The notes below the pieces were generated by a model. It made no database searches and was not told the DNA's origin. It was given only the letters and a program-made list of their open reading frames with translations. A stretch of DNA of 64,000 nucleotides from CAXXOK01 sp001604115 (lineage in GTDB: Bacteria; Bacillota; Clostridia; Christensenellales; Aristaeellaceae): NCBI GenBank assembly GCA_034928535.1, contig JAYFOV010000013.1:62001-126000 (forward strand). Reading direction: 5' to 3'. The position numbers and the translations under genes are program-made. Shown here one piece after another: positions 8,872 to 17,427 of this stretch; position 1 is the first letter of the stretch; each line of letters starts with the position of its first letter.

Positions 8872-9657
8872 ATGCTATCAACACTCATGCTGGGCACTGC
8901 GCAAGCCGCCAGCGCCAATCTATTTGACCAGTGGTGGCTGCTCATCAAGGACAAAGCCATCGCAGGCGATTTGAGCTTTTGGGAGAATATCTACAAAGAG
9001 ATTTACCAAAATGTGATCTTCAACAACCGTTGGGTCAACTATCTCAAGGGTCTGGGCATCACGCTGGAGGTATCCTTCTTTGCGGCGCTGGTCGGCCTGG
9101 TTTTGGGCATGCTGCTGGCCATGATGCGCCTGAGCGGCGTCAAGCCGCTGGAAAAGATAGCCGGTATCTACATCGGCGTCATTCGCGGCACGCCTATGCT
9201 GCTGCAGGTGCTCATCATCAACTTCGGCCTGTTTGGCTCCATCGCGATCGATCGCGTCGTCATCGGCGTGATTGCCTGCGGCATCAACAGTGCCGCCTAC
9301 GTGAGCGAGATCATCCGCAGCGGCATTTTGAGCGTGGACAAGGGGCAAACGGAGGCCGGGCGCTCGCTGGGGCTGACCCAATGGAGCACGATGCGGCTGA
9401 TCATCTTCCCCCAGGCGCTCAAAACCGCGCTGCCCGCGCTTTGCAACGAGTTCATCACACTGATCAAGGAAACGTCTATCCTTGCCTACATTGCGCTCAC
9501 GGAGCTCACCAAGGCGGGCGATTATATCCGCAGCAAGACGTACAGCGCATTTACACCCTACATCGTTTCGGGCATTTTGTACCTGGTCGTGACCGGGGTG
9601 CTTACCAAACTGCTCGGCAAGCTGGAAAGGAGGTTGCGTCAGGGTGATAACCGTTAA
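8872..9657 (+). CDS. Polar amino-acid ABC transporter, permease
   Basis: A 261-residue HisM/GlnP-type inner-membrane permease. An N-terminal extension of about 55 residues precedes the first conserved helix (LKGLGITLEVSFFAALVG). The EAA loop, AGRSLGLTQWSTMRLIIFPQALK at about residues 160-182, contacts the ATPase. About five membrane helices are visible. GGAGGG precedes the ATG. The gene overlaps the ATPase gene by 14 bp, pointing to coupled translation. Confidence 0.93.
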   Translation: MLSTLMLGTAQAASANLFDQWWLLIKDKAIAGDLSFWENIYKEIYQNVIFNNRWVNYLKGLGITLEVSFFAALVGLVLGMLLAMMRLSGVKPLEKIAGIYIGVIRGTPMLLQVLIINFGLFGSIAIDRVVIGVIACGINSAAYVSEIIRSGILSVDKGQTEAGRSLGLTQWSTMRLIIFPQALKTALPALCNEFITLIKETSILAYIALTELTKAGDYIRSKTYSAFTPYIVSGILYLVVTGVLTKLLGKLERRLRQGDNR

Positions 9658-10366
9658 AGACCTGCATAAGCACTTTGGCGAGCTCAAGGTGCTGAATGGC
9701 ATCGACCAGCACATCAGCCCCGGAGAAAAGGTGGTCATCATCGGGCCCTCCGGCAGCGGCAAAAGCACCTTCCTGCGTTGCCTGAACCTGCTGGAAGTGC
9801 CCACCGGCGGTCAAATTTTCTTTGAAGGCACGGAGATCACTTCACCCAAGACCAATATTGACGCCGTGCGCTGCCGGATGGGCATGGTGTTTCAGCAGTT
9901 CAACCTGTTTCCGCACCTGAGCGTGATGGAAAACATCACCCTGGCGCCCATCACCAATAAGCTGATGAGCAAGGAGCAGGCGCGCGCCCGTGCCCTGGAA
10001 CTGCTGGAACGCGTCGGCCTGCCGGAAAAGGCGGACGCATACCCCAAGCAGCTTTCCGGCGGACAGCAACAGCGCATCGCCATCGTGCGTGCGTTGGCCA
10101 TGAACCCTGATGTGATGCTGTTTGACGAACCCACCAGCGCGCTGGACCCGGAAATGGTCGGCGAGGTGTTGGAGGTCATGAAGGCATTGGCGCGGGATGG
10201 CATGACCATGGTGGTTGTGACCCACGAAATGGGTTTTGCCCGTGAGGTGGGCGACCGCGTGCTGTTCATGGATGCCGGTGTGGTGCTGGAGGAAGGCACC
10301 CCCAAACAGATTTTTGAAACGCCGCAAAACGCACGCACACAGGATTTTTTGCGCAAGGTGCTCTGA
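9644..10366 (+). CDS. Polar amino-acid ABC transporter, ATP-binding protein
   Basis: A 240-residue GlnQ/HisP-type ATPase that drives the importer. Walker A GPSGSGKST (about residues 32-40), Q-loop QQFNLFPHLS, signature LSGGQQQR, Walker B VMLFDEPTSALD and the switch His in VVTHEMGFA are all present. It starts with GTG inside the end of the permease gene, with GGAGG 10 nt upstream. It ends the operon; the nearest terminator is 280 bp downstream. Confidence 0.95.
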   Translation: MITVKDLHKHFGELKVLNGIDQHISPGEKVVIIGPSGSGKSTFLRCLNLLEVPTGGQIFFEGTEITSPKTNIDAVRCRMGMVFQQFNLFPHLSVMENITLAPITNKLMSKEQARARALELLERVGLPEKADAYPKQLSGGQQQRIAIVRALAMNPDVMLFDEPTSALDPEMVGEVLEVMKALARDGMTMVVVTHEMGFAREVGDRVLFMDAGVVLEEGTPKQIFETPQNARTQDFLRKVL

Positions 10367-10645
10367 CTTGGTGCGGCGGAGCGCAAGCAAATGACTCCGC
10401 AGATTGTGGACATCCATAAGGGCATCTGTTGGCGGGGGCACAACCCTCAGCAGAGCAGCATGCAAACACGCTTGGCAACGCGGATGGTAAAGCAAGGGCT
10501 TTGGAAACCAAAGCAAACACACCAAGTGCATCCATCGGCAAGATGAGATCAAAGGATAATTCTTTCGGTGCGTACATATCAGATTCCAGGATAACAATGT
10601 GACCACCAGTGAGATACAACCGTGTATGGTTTGGGCGCACAGAAA
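10367..10645. other. Non-coding gap, nothing recognised
   Basis: The stretch between the ABC operon and the convergent terminator. A short inverted repeat (GCGGAG at 10376-10381 with CTCCGC at 10395-10400) lacks a U tract. I see no gene or RNA here. Confidence 0.4.
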
Positions 10646-10692
10646 GTCGAAAAAAGACCCCGGCGGCCAAGGCCGCCGGGGTCTTTTTCGAC
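10646..10692. terminator. Two-way terminator palindrome between convergent genes
   Basis: Stem of GTCG, A-tract, GACCCCGGCGGCC (10646-10668) with its complement 10671-10692; one A is unpaired and the loop is AA. The A and T tracts lie inside the stem. It serves the ABC operon (+) and the MFS gene (-). Confidence 0.9.
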
Positions 10693-10757
10693 TCATTCCA
10701 TGGTGTCAGTAGCCCGCGCGGCACTGGTTTCGCCTGGTATCGCTGCCGGGCAGCCGA

Positions 10758-11945
10758 CTATGCCTCCGGTTTACTTGCCTTTCTGGCATTGAAAACCCGC
10801 GTGGCGCGTTCGGTCATCACGATCATCACAGCCGTATAGGCCAGCACAAAAAATGGGAACAGCCCGACGCCAAAGAACTGACCCACAAGGCCAAACAGCG
10901 GCGGCATGAGCGTCGCGCCGGTGTAGGCGCTGGCCATTTGCATGCCCATGATCATCTGGGAATGTTCCTGCCCGAAATTACGCGGCGTTTCATGGAGCAG
11001 GCTGGGGTAGATGGGTGCGCTGCCCAGTCCCAGAAGCAAAAGTCCGGCAAAAACCCATCCCTCGCCCAGCGGCAGGAGCAACAGCGCGCCTCCCAGCACG
11101 ATGATGGCAAGCCCCAGCCGAACCATGCGGCGGTTGTTAAGCCGTGCGGAAATAAAGCCCGAAATGAACCGCCCGATGGTGATGCCCAGAAAATACAGCG
11201 AAGCCATCTGCGCCGCGCGCTCCGGACGGATCCCGCGCACCAGCACCATGTAGCTGCTTGCCCACAGCCCCGCCGTGCCCTCTACCGCGCAGTAGCAAAA
11301 GAAAGCAAGGAACAGTTGCTTGGCGCCGGGCAGTTTGAGCGCATCCAGCATACGGATGTCGCCGCTCCTGGCTGTTTCTGTTTCAGCCGCTGTCTGGTCC
11401 ATACGCCGCCACAGCGGCAGTGCCGCCAAAAGTACCAGCACCAGCGCGACCTGAATAAAGCCGATGGCACGGTAGCCGAAATTCCATGTCATGCCGTTCA
11501 TGAGCACCAGACCCATGATGAAAGGCCCCGCCGATGCGCCAACGCCCCAGAAGCAGTGCAGCCAGTTCATATGGCGTGCCTTATAATGCACCGCCACAAA
11601 GTTGTTCAGCGCCGCATCAACGCTCCCAGCGCCCAGTCCATAAGGGATGCTCCACAGGCACAGCATCCACAGCGATGTGGAGATGGAAAACCCAAAGAGC
11701 GCCACCGCCGTCATCCCCACGCTGATAAGCGTGACCCTGCCTGTGCCCAAGCGACGCAGTACCTTAGCGCTAAACAGGCTGGAAACGATCGTCCCGGACG
11801 CCATGATAGTCGTAACAATGCCCGCTGCGCCCACCGGCACGCCCATGCTCACATAAACCGTAGGCCACGCAGAGCCCAGGATCCCGTCCGGCAATCCTAG
11901 GCTGATGAACGCAACATAAATCACAGCCAAAAGTAAAGAAGCCAT
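10758..11945 (-). CDS. MFS transporter
   Basis: A 395-residue major facilitator with about 12 membrane helices. The N-terminus GLPDGILGSAWPTVYVSMGV resembles the fucose-permease/YbjJ-like group of sugar transporters and exporters. TACGGGAGGG precedes the ATG. It is divergent from an AraC-type regulator 120 bp away (-10 candidate TATAAT at 11978-11983 on the minus strand), so the regulator likely controls it. The substrate is unknown; a sugar or aromatic acid is possible. Confidence 0.85.
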   Translation of the reverse strand: MASLLLAVIYVAFISLGLPDGILGSAWPTVYVSMGVPVGAAGIVTTIMASGTIVSSLFSAKVLRRLGTGRVTLISVGMTAVALFGFSISTSLWMLCLWSIPYGLGAGSVDAALNNFVAVHYKARHMNWLHCFWGVGASAGPFIMGLVLMNGMTWNFGYRAIGFIQVALVLVLLAALPLWRRMDQTAAETETARSGDIRMLDALKLPGAKQLFLAFFCYCAVEGTAGLWASSYMVLVRGIRPERAAQMASLYFLGITIGRFISGFISARLNNRRMVRLGLAIIVLGGALLLLPLGEGWVFAGLLLLGLGSAPIYPSLLHETPRNFGQEHSQMIMGMQMASAYTGATLMPPLFGLVGQFFGVGLFPFFVLAYTAVMIVMTERATRVFNARKASKPEA

Positions 11946-12004
11946 AATGCCCTCCCGTAAGTATGGTGTTGAATTGCATTATATCCCAATCCCAAGGAAA
12001 TTTC

Positions 12005-12034
12005 TTGCACTTTTCCATCCGATTGTTGTACAAT
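12005..12034 (+). promoter_or_regulatory. Promoter of the AraC-family gene
   Basis: TTGCAC, 18-nt spacer, TACAAT (12029-12034). The opposing -10 of the MFS gene (11978-11983) is about 45 bp away, so one bound regulator could affect both. Confidence 0.55.
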
Positions 12035-12065
12035 ATCTCCAAACACGCGAGAGGAGGTTGGCGTC

Positions 12066-12965
12066 ATGCAACCCTGCGGCCCCGTTTATACCGATGACAC
12101 CCTGCGTGAGCTGGCTGTGCATGGCACGGAGCAGTTTCCCTTCACCTGTTATTTTTCCCACATGGCGGATGATCCCACTGCCGTTCCGTGGCACTGGCAC
12201 CGGGAAGTAGAATTGGTGCTGGTCACGCAGGGCACAGCGCAGTGCATGCTGGGCAACGAGCAGCTTACCGTGCAGGCTGGGGAGGCAGTGTTCATCCATT
12301 CCGGGATCATCCACAGTTTCAATGCGCCTTTGGGCGCGGATCTGGTGAGCATCCTTTTCATGCCGGAGTTCATCGCGCCGGAAGATAGCGCCCTGCACAG
12401 GCGCTATGTTGCGCCGTTCCTTTCGGCGGGTTGTTCCCATACCCTGCTCCGGAACACCGTGCCCTGGCAGGCTGACGCGATTGCCGATCTGCGCCGGCTG
12501 GCTGCGATGGCGCAGGATGCATCGCATGCGGCGGAGCTCAAAACACACGCCATCGTGTGCGGGCTATGGGCGCTGCTGCTGGAACATTTGCAGGAGCTCT
12601 GCCCGCTGGATCGCGCGGATTGCAGTGCGCTAATGCAGGCTCGCCTGCAACGGATGATTGCCTTTATCAAGCGGCATTACGCCACCCGCCTGACCCTGGC
12701 GGATATCGCTGCCGATGCCAGCATCAGTAAAAGCGAAGCGCTGCGTTGTTTTCGCCAGGGCGTCCAGACCACTCCCATCGCCTACCTGAACCAGTATCGC
12801 CTGTGCAGCGCGCGCAGCCGCCTGCTGGCCACCGCCGCGCCGGTCACGGATATTGCCGTGGAGTGCGGCTTTGCCAGCACGGCCTATTTTGACAGGGTGT
12901 TTCGGCGCAGCTTTGGCCAGTCACCCGCCGCATACCGCAAGCAAAGCGGCCTGCGCCCGGCCTGA
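12066..12965 (+). CDS. AraC-family regulator with cupin sensor domain
   Basis: A 299-residue transcription factor. The N-terminal cupin includes PWHWHREVELVLVTQG (about residues 40-55), the typical metal- or sugar-binding strand. The C-terminal part has two helix-turn-helix units: LTLADIAADASISKSEALRCF (about 217-237) and the AraC signature region VTDIAVECGFASTAYFDRVFRR (about 262-283). GAGAGGAGG precedes the ATG. Its divergent neighbour, an MFS transporter, is the likely target; the effector is unknown. Confidence 0.92.
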   Translation: MQPCGPVYTDDTLRELAVHGTEQFPFTCYFSHMADDPTAVPWHWHREVELVLVTQGTAQCMLGNEQLTVQAGEAVFIHSGIIHSFNAPLGADLVSILFMPEFIAPEDSALHRRYVAPFLSAGCSHTLLRNTVPWQADAIADLRRLAAMAQDASHAAELKTHAIVCGLWALLLEHLQELCPLDRADCSALMQARLQRMIAFIKRHYATRLTLADIAADASISKSEALRCFRQGVQTTPIAYLNQYRLCSARSRLLATAAPVTDIAVECGFASTAYFDRVFRRSFGQSPAAYRKQSGLRPA

Positions 12966-13091
12966 CCCAGCGCGGAGGAAGGCAATGCCCTACGCGGCAT
13001 CCGCATCGCCCGCCGAGCCGCCCGCAAAGCCAGCTAGCCGCGTGAAAACGCCGTAGCCGCTTGGCGGAGCTACCTGCCGCTGCGCTCTTTT

Positions 13092-13120
13092 TTGCCAAGC
13101 CAACCGGCATGTGGTACAAT
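13092..13120 (+). promoter_or_regulatory. Promoter of the NagD-like gene
   Basis: TTGCCA, 17-nt spacer, TACAAT (13115-13120). Confidence 0.55.
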
Positions 13121-13174
13121 GCAATCGCGGCTCCGAGCGTCGCCGCAATGGATCACGGTTTATGGAGGTCATGC

Positions 13175-13966
13175 ATGGATATCCGCGCCAGACTTGCACC
13201 CATCCAATGTTTTCTGCTGGATATGGACGGCACCTTTTACCTGGGCGATCGTTTGCTGGAAGGATCGCTGCACTTTTTGGAGCAACTCCGGCACACGGGC
13301 AGGCAGGTTCTGTTCCTGACCAACAACTCCAGCCGTTCCAGCGCGGCTTACCGCGAAAAGCTACAGCGCCTGGGTGTGACGGAGCCGTTTTTGAACGTGC
13401 TCACCTCGGGTCAGGCCACAGGGCGTTATGCATTGGAGCACTTTCCCGGCCGGCGGCCATGGGTGCTTGGCAATGCAGAGCTCCGCGCGGAACTGGCTGC
13501 CCTTGGGGTATGCCACACGGAGCCGCATCCCGATTATGTCCTGATCGGTTATGATACTACTTTGGACTACGCCAAACTGACTCGAGTTTGTGATCTGGTG
13601 CGCGAGGGGCTCCCCTATATCGCAACCCATCCGGATTTCAATTGCCCAACCGAGACCGGGTTTGCCCCGGACATCGGCGCCATGATCGCATTCATTCATG
13701 CCAGCGCGGGCAGGCAACCGGATGTGGTCATCGGCAAACCTAATGCCGGCATCGTGGAAGAGGCGCTCCGCCTGACCGGGTTGCCGCGCCAGTCGCTTGC
13801 CATGGTTGGCGATCGGCTCTATACCGACATCGCAACCGGGGTGAACTTCGGCATTACCAGCATACTGGTGCTCACCGGAGAGGCAGCCTTGGCCGATGTG
13901 GATACATCCCCCGTCCAGCCGGATCTGATTTTCCCCAGACTGGCTTCCATGATCGAATACCTGTAA
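13175..13966 (+). CDS. HAD-IIA phosphatase, NagD/AraL-like
   Basis: A 263-residue cytoplasmic HAD hydrolase of subfamily IIA. Motif I is LLDMDGTFYLGD (about residues 13-24), motif II is LTNNSSR (about 47), and motifs III and IV are GKPNAGIVEEAL and MVGDRLYTDIATG near the C-terminus. Members dephosphorylate sugar phosphates, nucleotides or phosphoglycolate as clean-up enzymes. The ATG at 13175 has GGAGG 6 nt before it. It stands alone between its promoter and the L,D-transpeptidase gene. Confidence 0.9.
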   Translation: MDIRARLAPIQCFLLDMDGTFYLGDRLLEGSLHFLEQLRHTGRQVLFLTNNSSRSSAAYREKLQRLGVTEPFLNVLTSGQATGRYALEHFPGRRPWVLGNAELRAELAALGVCHTEPHPDYVLIGYDTTLDYAKLTRVCDLVREGLPYIATHPDFNCPTETGFAPDIGAMIAFIHASAGRQPDVVIGKPNAGIVEEALRLTGLPRQSLAMVGDRLYTDIATGVNFGITSILVLTGEAALADVDTSPVQPDLIFPRLASMIEYL

Positions 13967-14049
13967 ACTTTTGCAGGTAATGCTATCCGGCGGCAGGGGT
14001 TGCCCATGCCGCGCACGAATGGAACAGAGAAGTGATGCTAGGGGTGTTT

Positions 14050-15834
14050 ATGCGCATGAAACAACGATTGCCTTTGTGGCTGATGATCCTGCTCCTGATC
14101 GGCACAGCTTGCTTTGCTATGCCCGCACTGGCGGAGGAGGCCGGTTACCGCCCGCTCCAGTATGGCGACAGCGGCGATACCATTGCCGCCGTACAGGAGC
14201 AACTTAGCGCGTTGGGCTATTACAGCGGCAAAGTAAGCGGTAACTTCCTGGACGGCACGCGCGCAGCCGTGCGCCAATTCCAAAAGGATTACGGCCTGGA
14301 GGCGACAGGCATCGTCGATGGCGAGACCGAAGCCCTGCTCATGAGCGCGGAATACCGCGTGCTCGGCACCGGCGACAGCGGGGACGATGTCCGGCGCGTG
14401 CAGGAAATGCTCACCAGCCTGCAGTACTATCACGGCAAACTCAGCGGCAACTATCTGGAAGGCACTACCAGCGCCATCCAGACGTTCCAAACGCAAAACG
14501 GACTCACGGCTACCGGCACCGCCGATATTGAAACCCAGCGCCTGCTCTTTAGCGGCAAAGCGCTGGCAAAAGATGCACCCAAAACCACCGCCGCCCCGGA
14601 CAGCGACCTGGGCGACATCAACGATGTGGTCATGGCTAACGACGGCAAGGACGGCGGCGCCCCCACCTATGACACGGCTTACAGCAAGAAGCTGACCCGC
14701 GGCGCCAAGGGGGAGCAGGTCAAGCAGGTGCAACAGCGCCTGACCGATCTTGGCTACTTCAGCGGCCCCATCAGCGGCAACTATATGAACCAGACCATGG
14801 ATGCGGTGCGTGCCTTCCAGACCAACAACGGCCTCAAGGTGGATGGCGTTACGGGCGAGGGCACATGGAACCTGCTTTTTGACACCGCTCTGGCCTTGGA
14901 TGTGAACGCGACCCCGCGCCCCACCCCCGAACCTACGCCGATCCCCTATGCCATCACGGTGGATGTGCAAAACCAGGTGACCATCGTGTATGGCCGGGAT
15001 GAAAAGGGCGAATATACCATCCCGCTCAGGCACATGGTTTGCTCCACCGGCAAAGTGGGCACGGCCAGCGATGTGGGCGAGTTTGTGCTCACAGGGCGCA
15101 AGGCGCGCTGGTGCTACTTCAGCCTCTATGGCAGTTACGCCCAGTATTGGACGCGCATCAATTCCAACATCGCGTTCCATTCCGTGATCTATAACCGGGT
15201 GGATTATAACGCGCTCAGCGTAAAAAGCTACAACATGCTCGGTTCCCGCGCGTCCCACGGGTGCATCCGTTTGTTGGTAACCGATGCAAAATGGATCTAT
15301 GATAACATCGGCGAAGGCGTTACCGTAACCGTGCGGGAGGATCTCCCCCACGACCCGGAATTACGTGCCGCCATCAAGCCGCCACCGCTCAACAAAAAGA
15401 TCATGGGCCCCTCCAGCACCCCGGAGCCCACAGCGCCGCCAGCCTACACCGGCACAGGCATGCCGCCCCAGCCTTTCCGCACGCTCAAGAAAAACAGCAC
15501 TGGCGAGGATGTGTATTGGCTCCAGCGCAAGCTCCAGGATCTGGGCTTTTACACCGGAACGGCCACCGGCACCTTCCTTGGGGGAACCACGAACGCGGTC
15601 AAGGCCTTCCAGCGTGCCCATGGCATCTATCCGGACGGCAAGGCGGGTGAGAAAACCCTGCAGGCGATTTATGCCGATGTGCTGAATCCGGCTACCGCAG
15701 TACCCACGCCGGTGCCCACCCCAACGCTGGCCTTCACACCCAGCGCCACGCAGGCCGCGACGCCCGCCCCTACCGCACCCCCCAGCCCGGAACCCACCGC
15801 GCCACCCAGCGTCGCCCCCACCGCACAGGGCTAA
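14050..15834 (+). CDS. L,D-transpeptidase with four peptidoglycan-binding repeats
   Basis: A 594-residue exported cell-wall enzyme. A signal peptide (about 1-28, ending PALAEE) is followed by PG_binding_1 repeats at about 32-100, 101-170 and 220-290, a YkuD catalytic domain at about 305-440 with SHGCIRL (the nucleophile is this Cys), a fourth PG_binding_1 repeat at about 475-545, and a Pro/Thr/Ala-rich tail. The repeats share GYYSGKVSGNF-like cores. It would form 3-3 crosslinks or attach proteins to peptidoglycan. Repeats on both sides of the catalytic domain are less usual than a single N-terminal set. The ATG at 14050 follows AGGGG by 5 nt; an upstream GTG at 14032 is an alternative. Confidence 0.92.
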   Translation: MRMKQRLPLWLMILLLIGTACFAMPALAEEAGYRPLQYGDSGDTIAAVQEQLSALGYYSGKVSGNFLDGTRAAVRQFQKDYGLEATGIVDGETEALLMSAEYRVLGTGDSGDDVRRVQEMLTSLQYYHGKLSGNYLEGTTSAIQTFQTQNGLTATGTADIETQRLLFSGKALAKDAPKTTAAPDSDLGDINDVVMANDGKDGGAPTYDTAYSKKLTRGAKGEQVKQVQQRLTDLGYFSGPISGNYMNQTMDAVRAFQTNNGLKVDGVTGEGTWNLLFDTALALDVNATPRPTPEPTPIPYAITVDVQNQVTIVYGRDEKGEYTIPLRHMVCSTGKVGTASDVGEFVLTGRKARWCYFSLYGSYAQYWTRINSNIAFHSVIYNRVDYNALSVKSYNMLGSRASHGCIRLLVTDAKWIYDNIGEGVTVTVREDLPHDPELRAAIKPPPLNKKIMGPSSTPEPTAPPAYTGTGMPPQPFRTLKKNSTGEDVYWLQRKLQDLGFYTGTATGTFLGGTTNAVKAFQRAHGIYPDGKAGEKTLQAIYADVLNPATAVPTPVPTPTLAFTPSATQAATPAPTAPPSPEPTAPPSVAPTAQG

Positions 15835-15850
15835 CGCGGCGCACACTGCC

Positions 15851-15905
15851 GCAATTGTGTCAAGTATTACGCATTAAGCAATTGACACCCCCATTCCAGC
15901 AATTG
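15851..15905. repeat. Three GCAATTG repeats around the DUF3048 promoter
   Basis: GCAATTG occurs at 15851, 15878 and 15899; the second overlaps the -35 box and the third ends right before the -10. GTGTCAA/TTGACAC also forms an inverted repeat. This may be an operator array. Confidence 0.45.
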
Positions 15906-15911
15906 TATAAT
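15882..15911 (+). promoter_or_regulatory. Promoter of the DUF3048 gene
   Basis: TTGACA, 18-nt spacer, TATAAT (15906-15911): both boxes match consensus. Confidence 0.8.
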
Positions 15912-15987
15912 GAAAAATAGCGTGTTGCCTTTCCCAATCCATGCGTGAGGCAAACACCCATCACGAAAAAAGTAGGAGGTTCATCTT

Positions 15988-17166
15988 GTGAAAAAGATCA
16001 TCAGCGTGCTCGCGGTAGCCGTCATGGTGCTTGGCCTCTCCGTACCCGCGATGGCGGCCGTCAAGCCTAACGTATACAGCATTCCAAAGGAAGGCACTGT
16101 CCTGCAGGACGTAGCCGACCGGAACATCACCCCCAAGACCGCGCCGGAGCGCCATCCGATCATTGCGGGGGAAAGCCCCACCACCGGGCTTAGCTGGGAA
16201 GGCTACTACCTGCCGATGCTGGTGCAGATCAGCAATCCGGAAGGCACCGTAGAGGTGAACGGCAAAAATGTCAAGGCGGCCGGTATCGGCCAACGCGCCC
16301 CCTGGGGCGGCTCTTTTGCCGATATCGTCTATGAGGGCATCCTCTACCGCACCGGTGAAACGCGTATTTCTTTCCTGTTCAGCGATTCGCTCGCAGAGGA
16401 CATTCCTACGTCCGTGGGTCCCGTCCGCTCGGCGCGTATCGGGCATGTGCTGCTGCGGGAAGAGTGGCAGAGCGGCTTCATTTATGCCGGCGGCCCCCGC
16501 CGGGAAGAGAACAACATCGCCGAGATGTTTGAGGAGCTGGGCGCCAGCGACAAAGGCGTGCTCTTCAATCTGCTGACCAACAAATTCAACGATTACCGCC
16601 AGCGTGTGTCGGGGCTTAAAAACCCGGACAATCTGGATGTGAATGTGGTCGGCCTGCGTAACCAGATCCCCACCACTTACACCGCAACGCCCCATGCCTT
16701 CCTGTTTGCCGATGCAAGCCCCTACACCGAAGGGTATGACATGGCCTATCAGATCAATCTGGATTGGGGTCATGAAAAGTGGATCTCCAGCTTCACATAT
16801 GACGAAGCCGAGAACCTCTACTACCGCTATTCCGGCGGCGCGCCCTACCTCTCCTACGCCAGCGCATCCGACCGCAGCGCGGAAAACCAGACTTGGATGA
16901 GCTTCTCTAACGTGATCCTGCAGCGCGTTGCGTATGAATATACCAACAACAGCAAGATCATGCCCGTGATGCAGAGCGTTGGCAAGGGCAATGCGGATAT
17001 CTTCATCGGCGGCCGCTACATCCCGGGTTACTGGGTGCGCGAATCCATCGATGGCCCCACCGTGTTCTACGATGATCAGGGCAATGAGCTCCAGTTTACC
17101 CGTGGCAAGACCTACATTGCCAACATGCCCCCCGAGGCACTGTGCACCTTCACTGGCATGGAATAA
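15988..17166 (+). CDS. DUF3048 domain protein, YerB-like, secreted
   Basis: A 392-residue exported protein of unknown function. The GTG start follows AGGAGG and gives a signal peptide (MKKIISVLAVAVMVLGL, cleaved near AMA/A at 24). The DUF3048 core is recognisable from the opening about MLVQISN, then GIGQRAPWGGSFADIVYEG and SVGPVRSARIGH (about residues 140-152). B. subtilis YerB is the best-known relative and is a lipoprotein; here no lipobox Cys is visible. It is highly expressed by promoter strength. Lying after a cell-wall L,D-transpeptidase suggests, but does not prove, an envelope role. Confidence 0.85.
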   Translation: MKKIISVLAVAVMVLGLSVPAMAAVKPNVYSIPKEGTVLQDVADRNITPKTAPERHPIIAGESPTTGLSWEGYYLPMLVQISNPEGTVEVNGKNVKAAGIGQRAPWGGSFADIVYEGILYRTGETRISFLFSDSLAEDIPTSVGPVRSARIGHVLLREEWQSGFIYAGGPRREENNIAEMFEELGASDKGVLFNLLTNKFNDYRQRVSGLKNPDNLDVNVVGLRNQIPTTYTATPHAFLFADASPYTEGYDMAYQINLDWGHEKWISSFTYDEAENLYYRYSGGAPYLSYASASDRSAENQTWMSFSNVILQRVAYEYTNNSKIMPVMQSVGKGNADIFIGGRYIPGYWVRESIDGPTVFYDDQGNELQFTRGKTYIANMPPEALCTFTGME

Positions 17167-17189
17167 CCTCACTGAATACAGGCTTCAAA

Positions 17190-17214
17190 CCCGCCAGGCA
17201 ACTGGCGGGCTTTT
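17190..17214 (+). terminator. Rho-independent terminator of the DUF3048 gene
   Basis: CCCGCCAG (17190-17197), loop GCAA, complement 17202-17209, then CTTTT. Confidence 0.85.
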
Positions 17215-17427
17215 ACGTTGTGCCTGCGCCGAATCTCCGCGGCGCAGGCGCGTCATTTTCCCGTACTATCTCATTACCTCCCCCACACAAGCCGGCTTGC
17301 CCGCCGCTTCTTTTCACGAATCATGCATTCGCTGAAAAACGTTTTTGCCCAACACAGGATATCCGGGATTCACGGCGAATATTTCAAACCAAAACAAGGG
17401 AAAATGATCGCCAAGGGAGGGGCGCCT

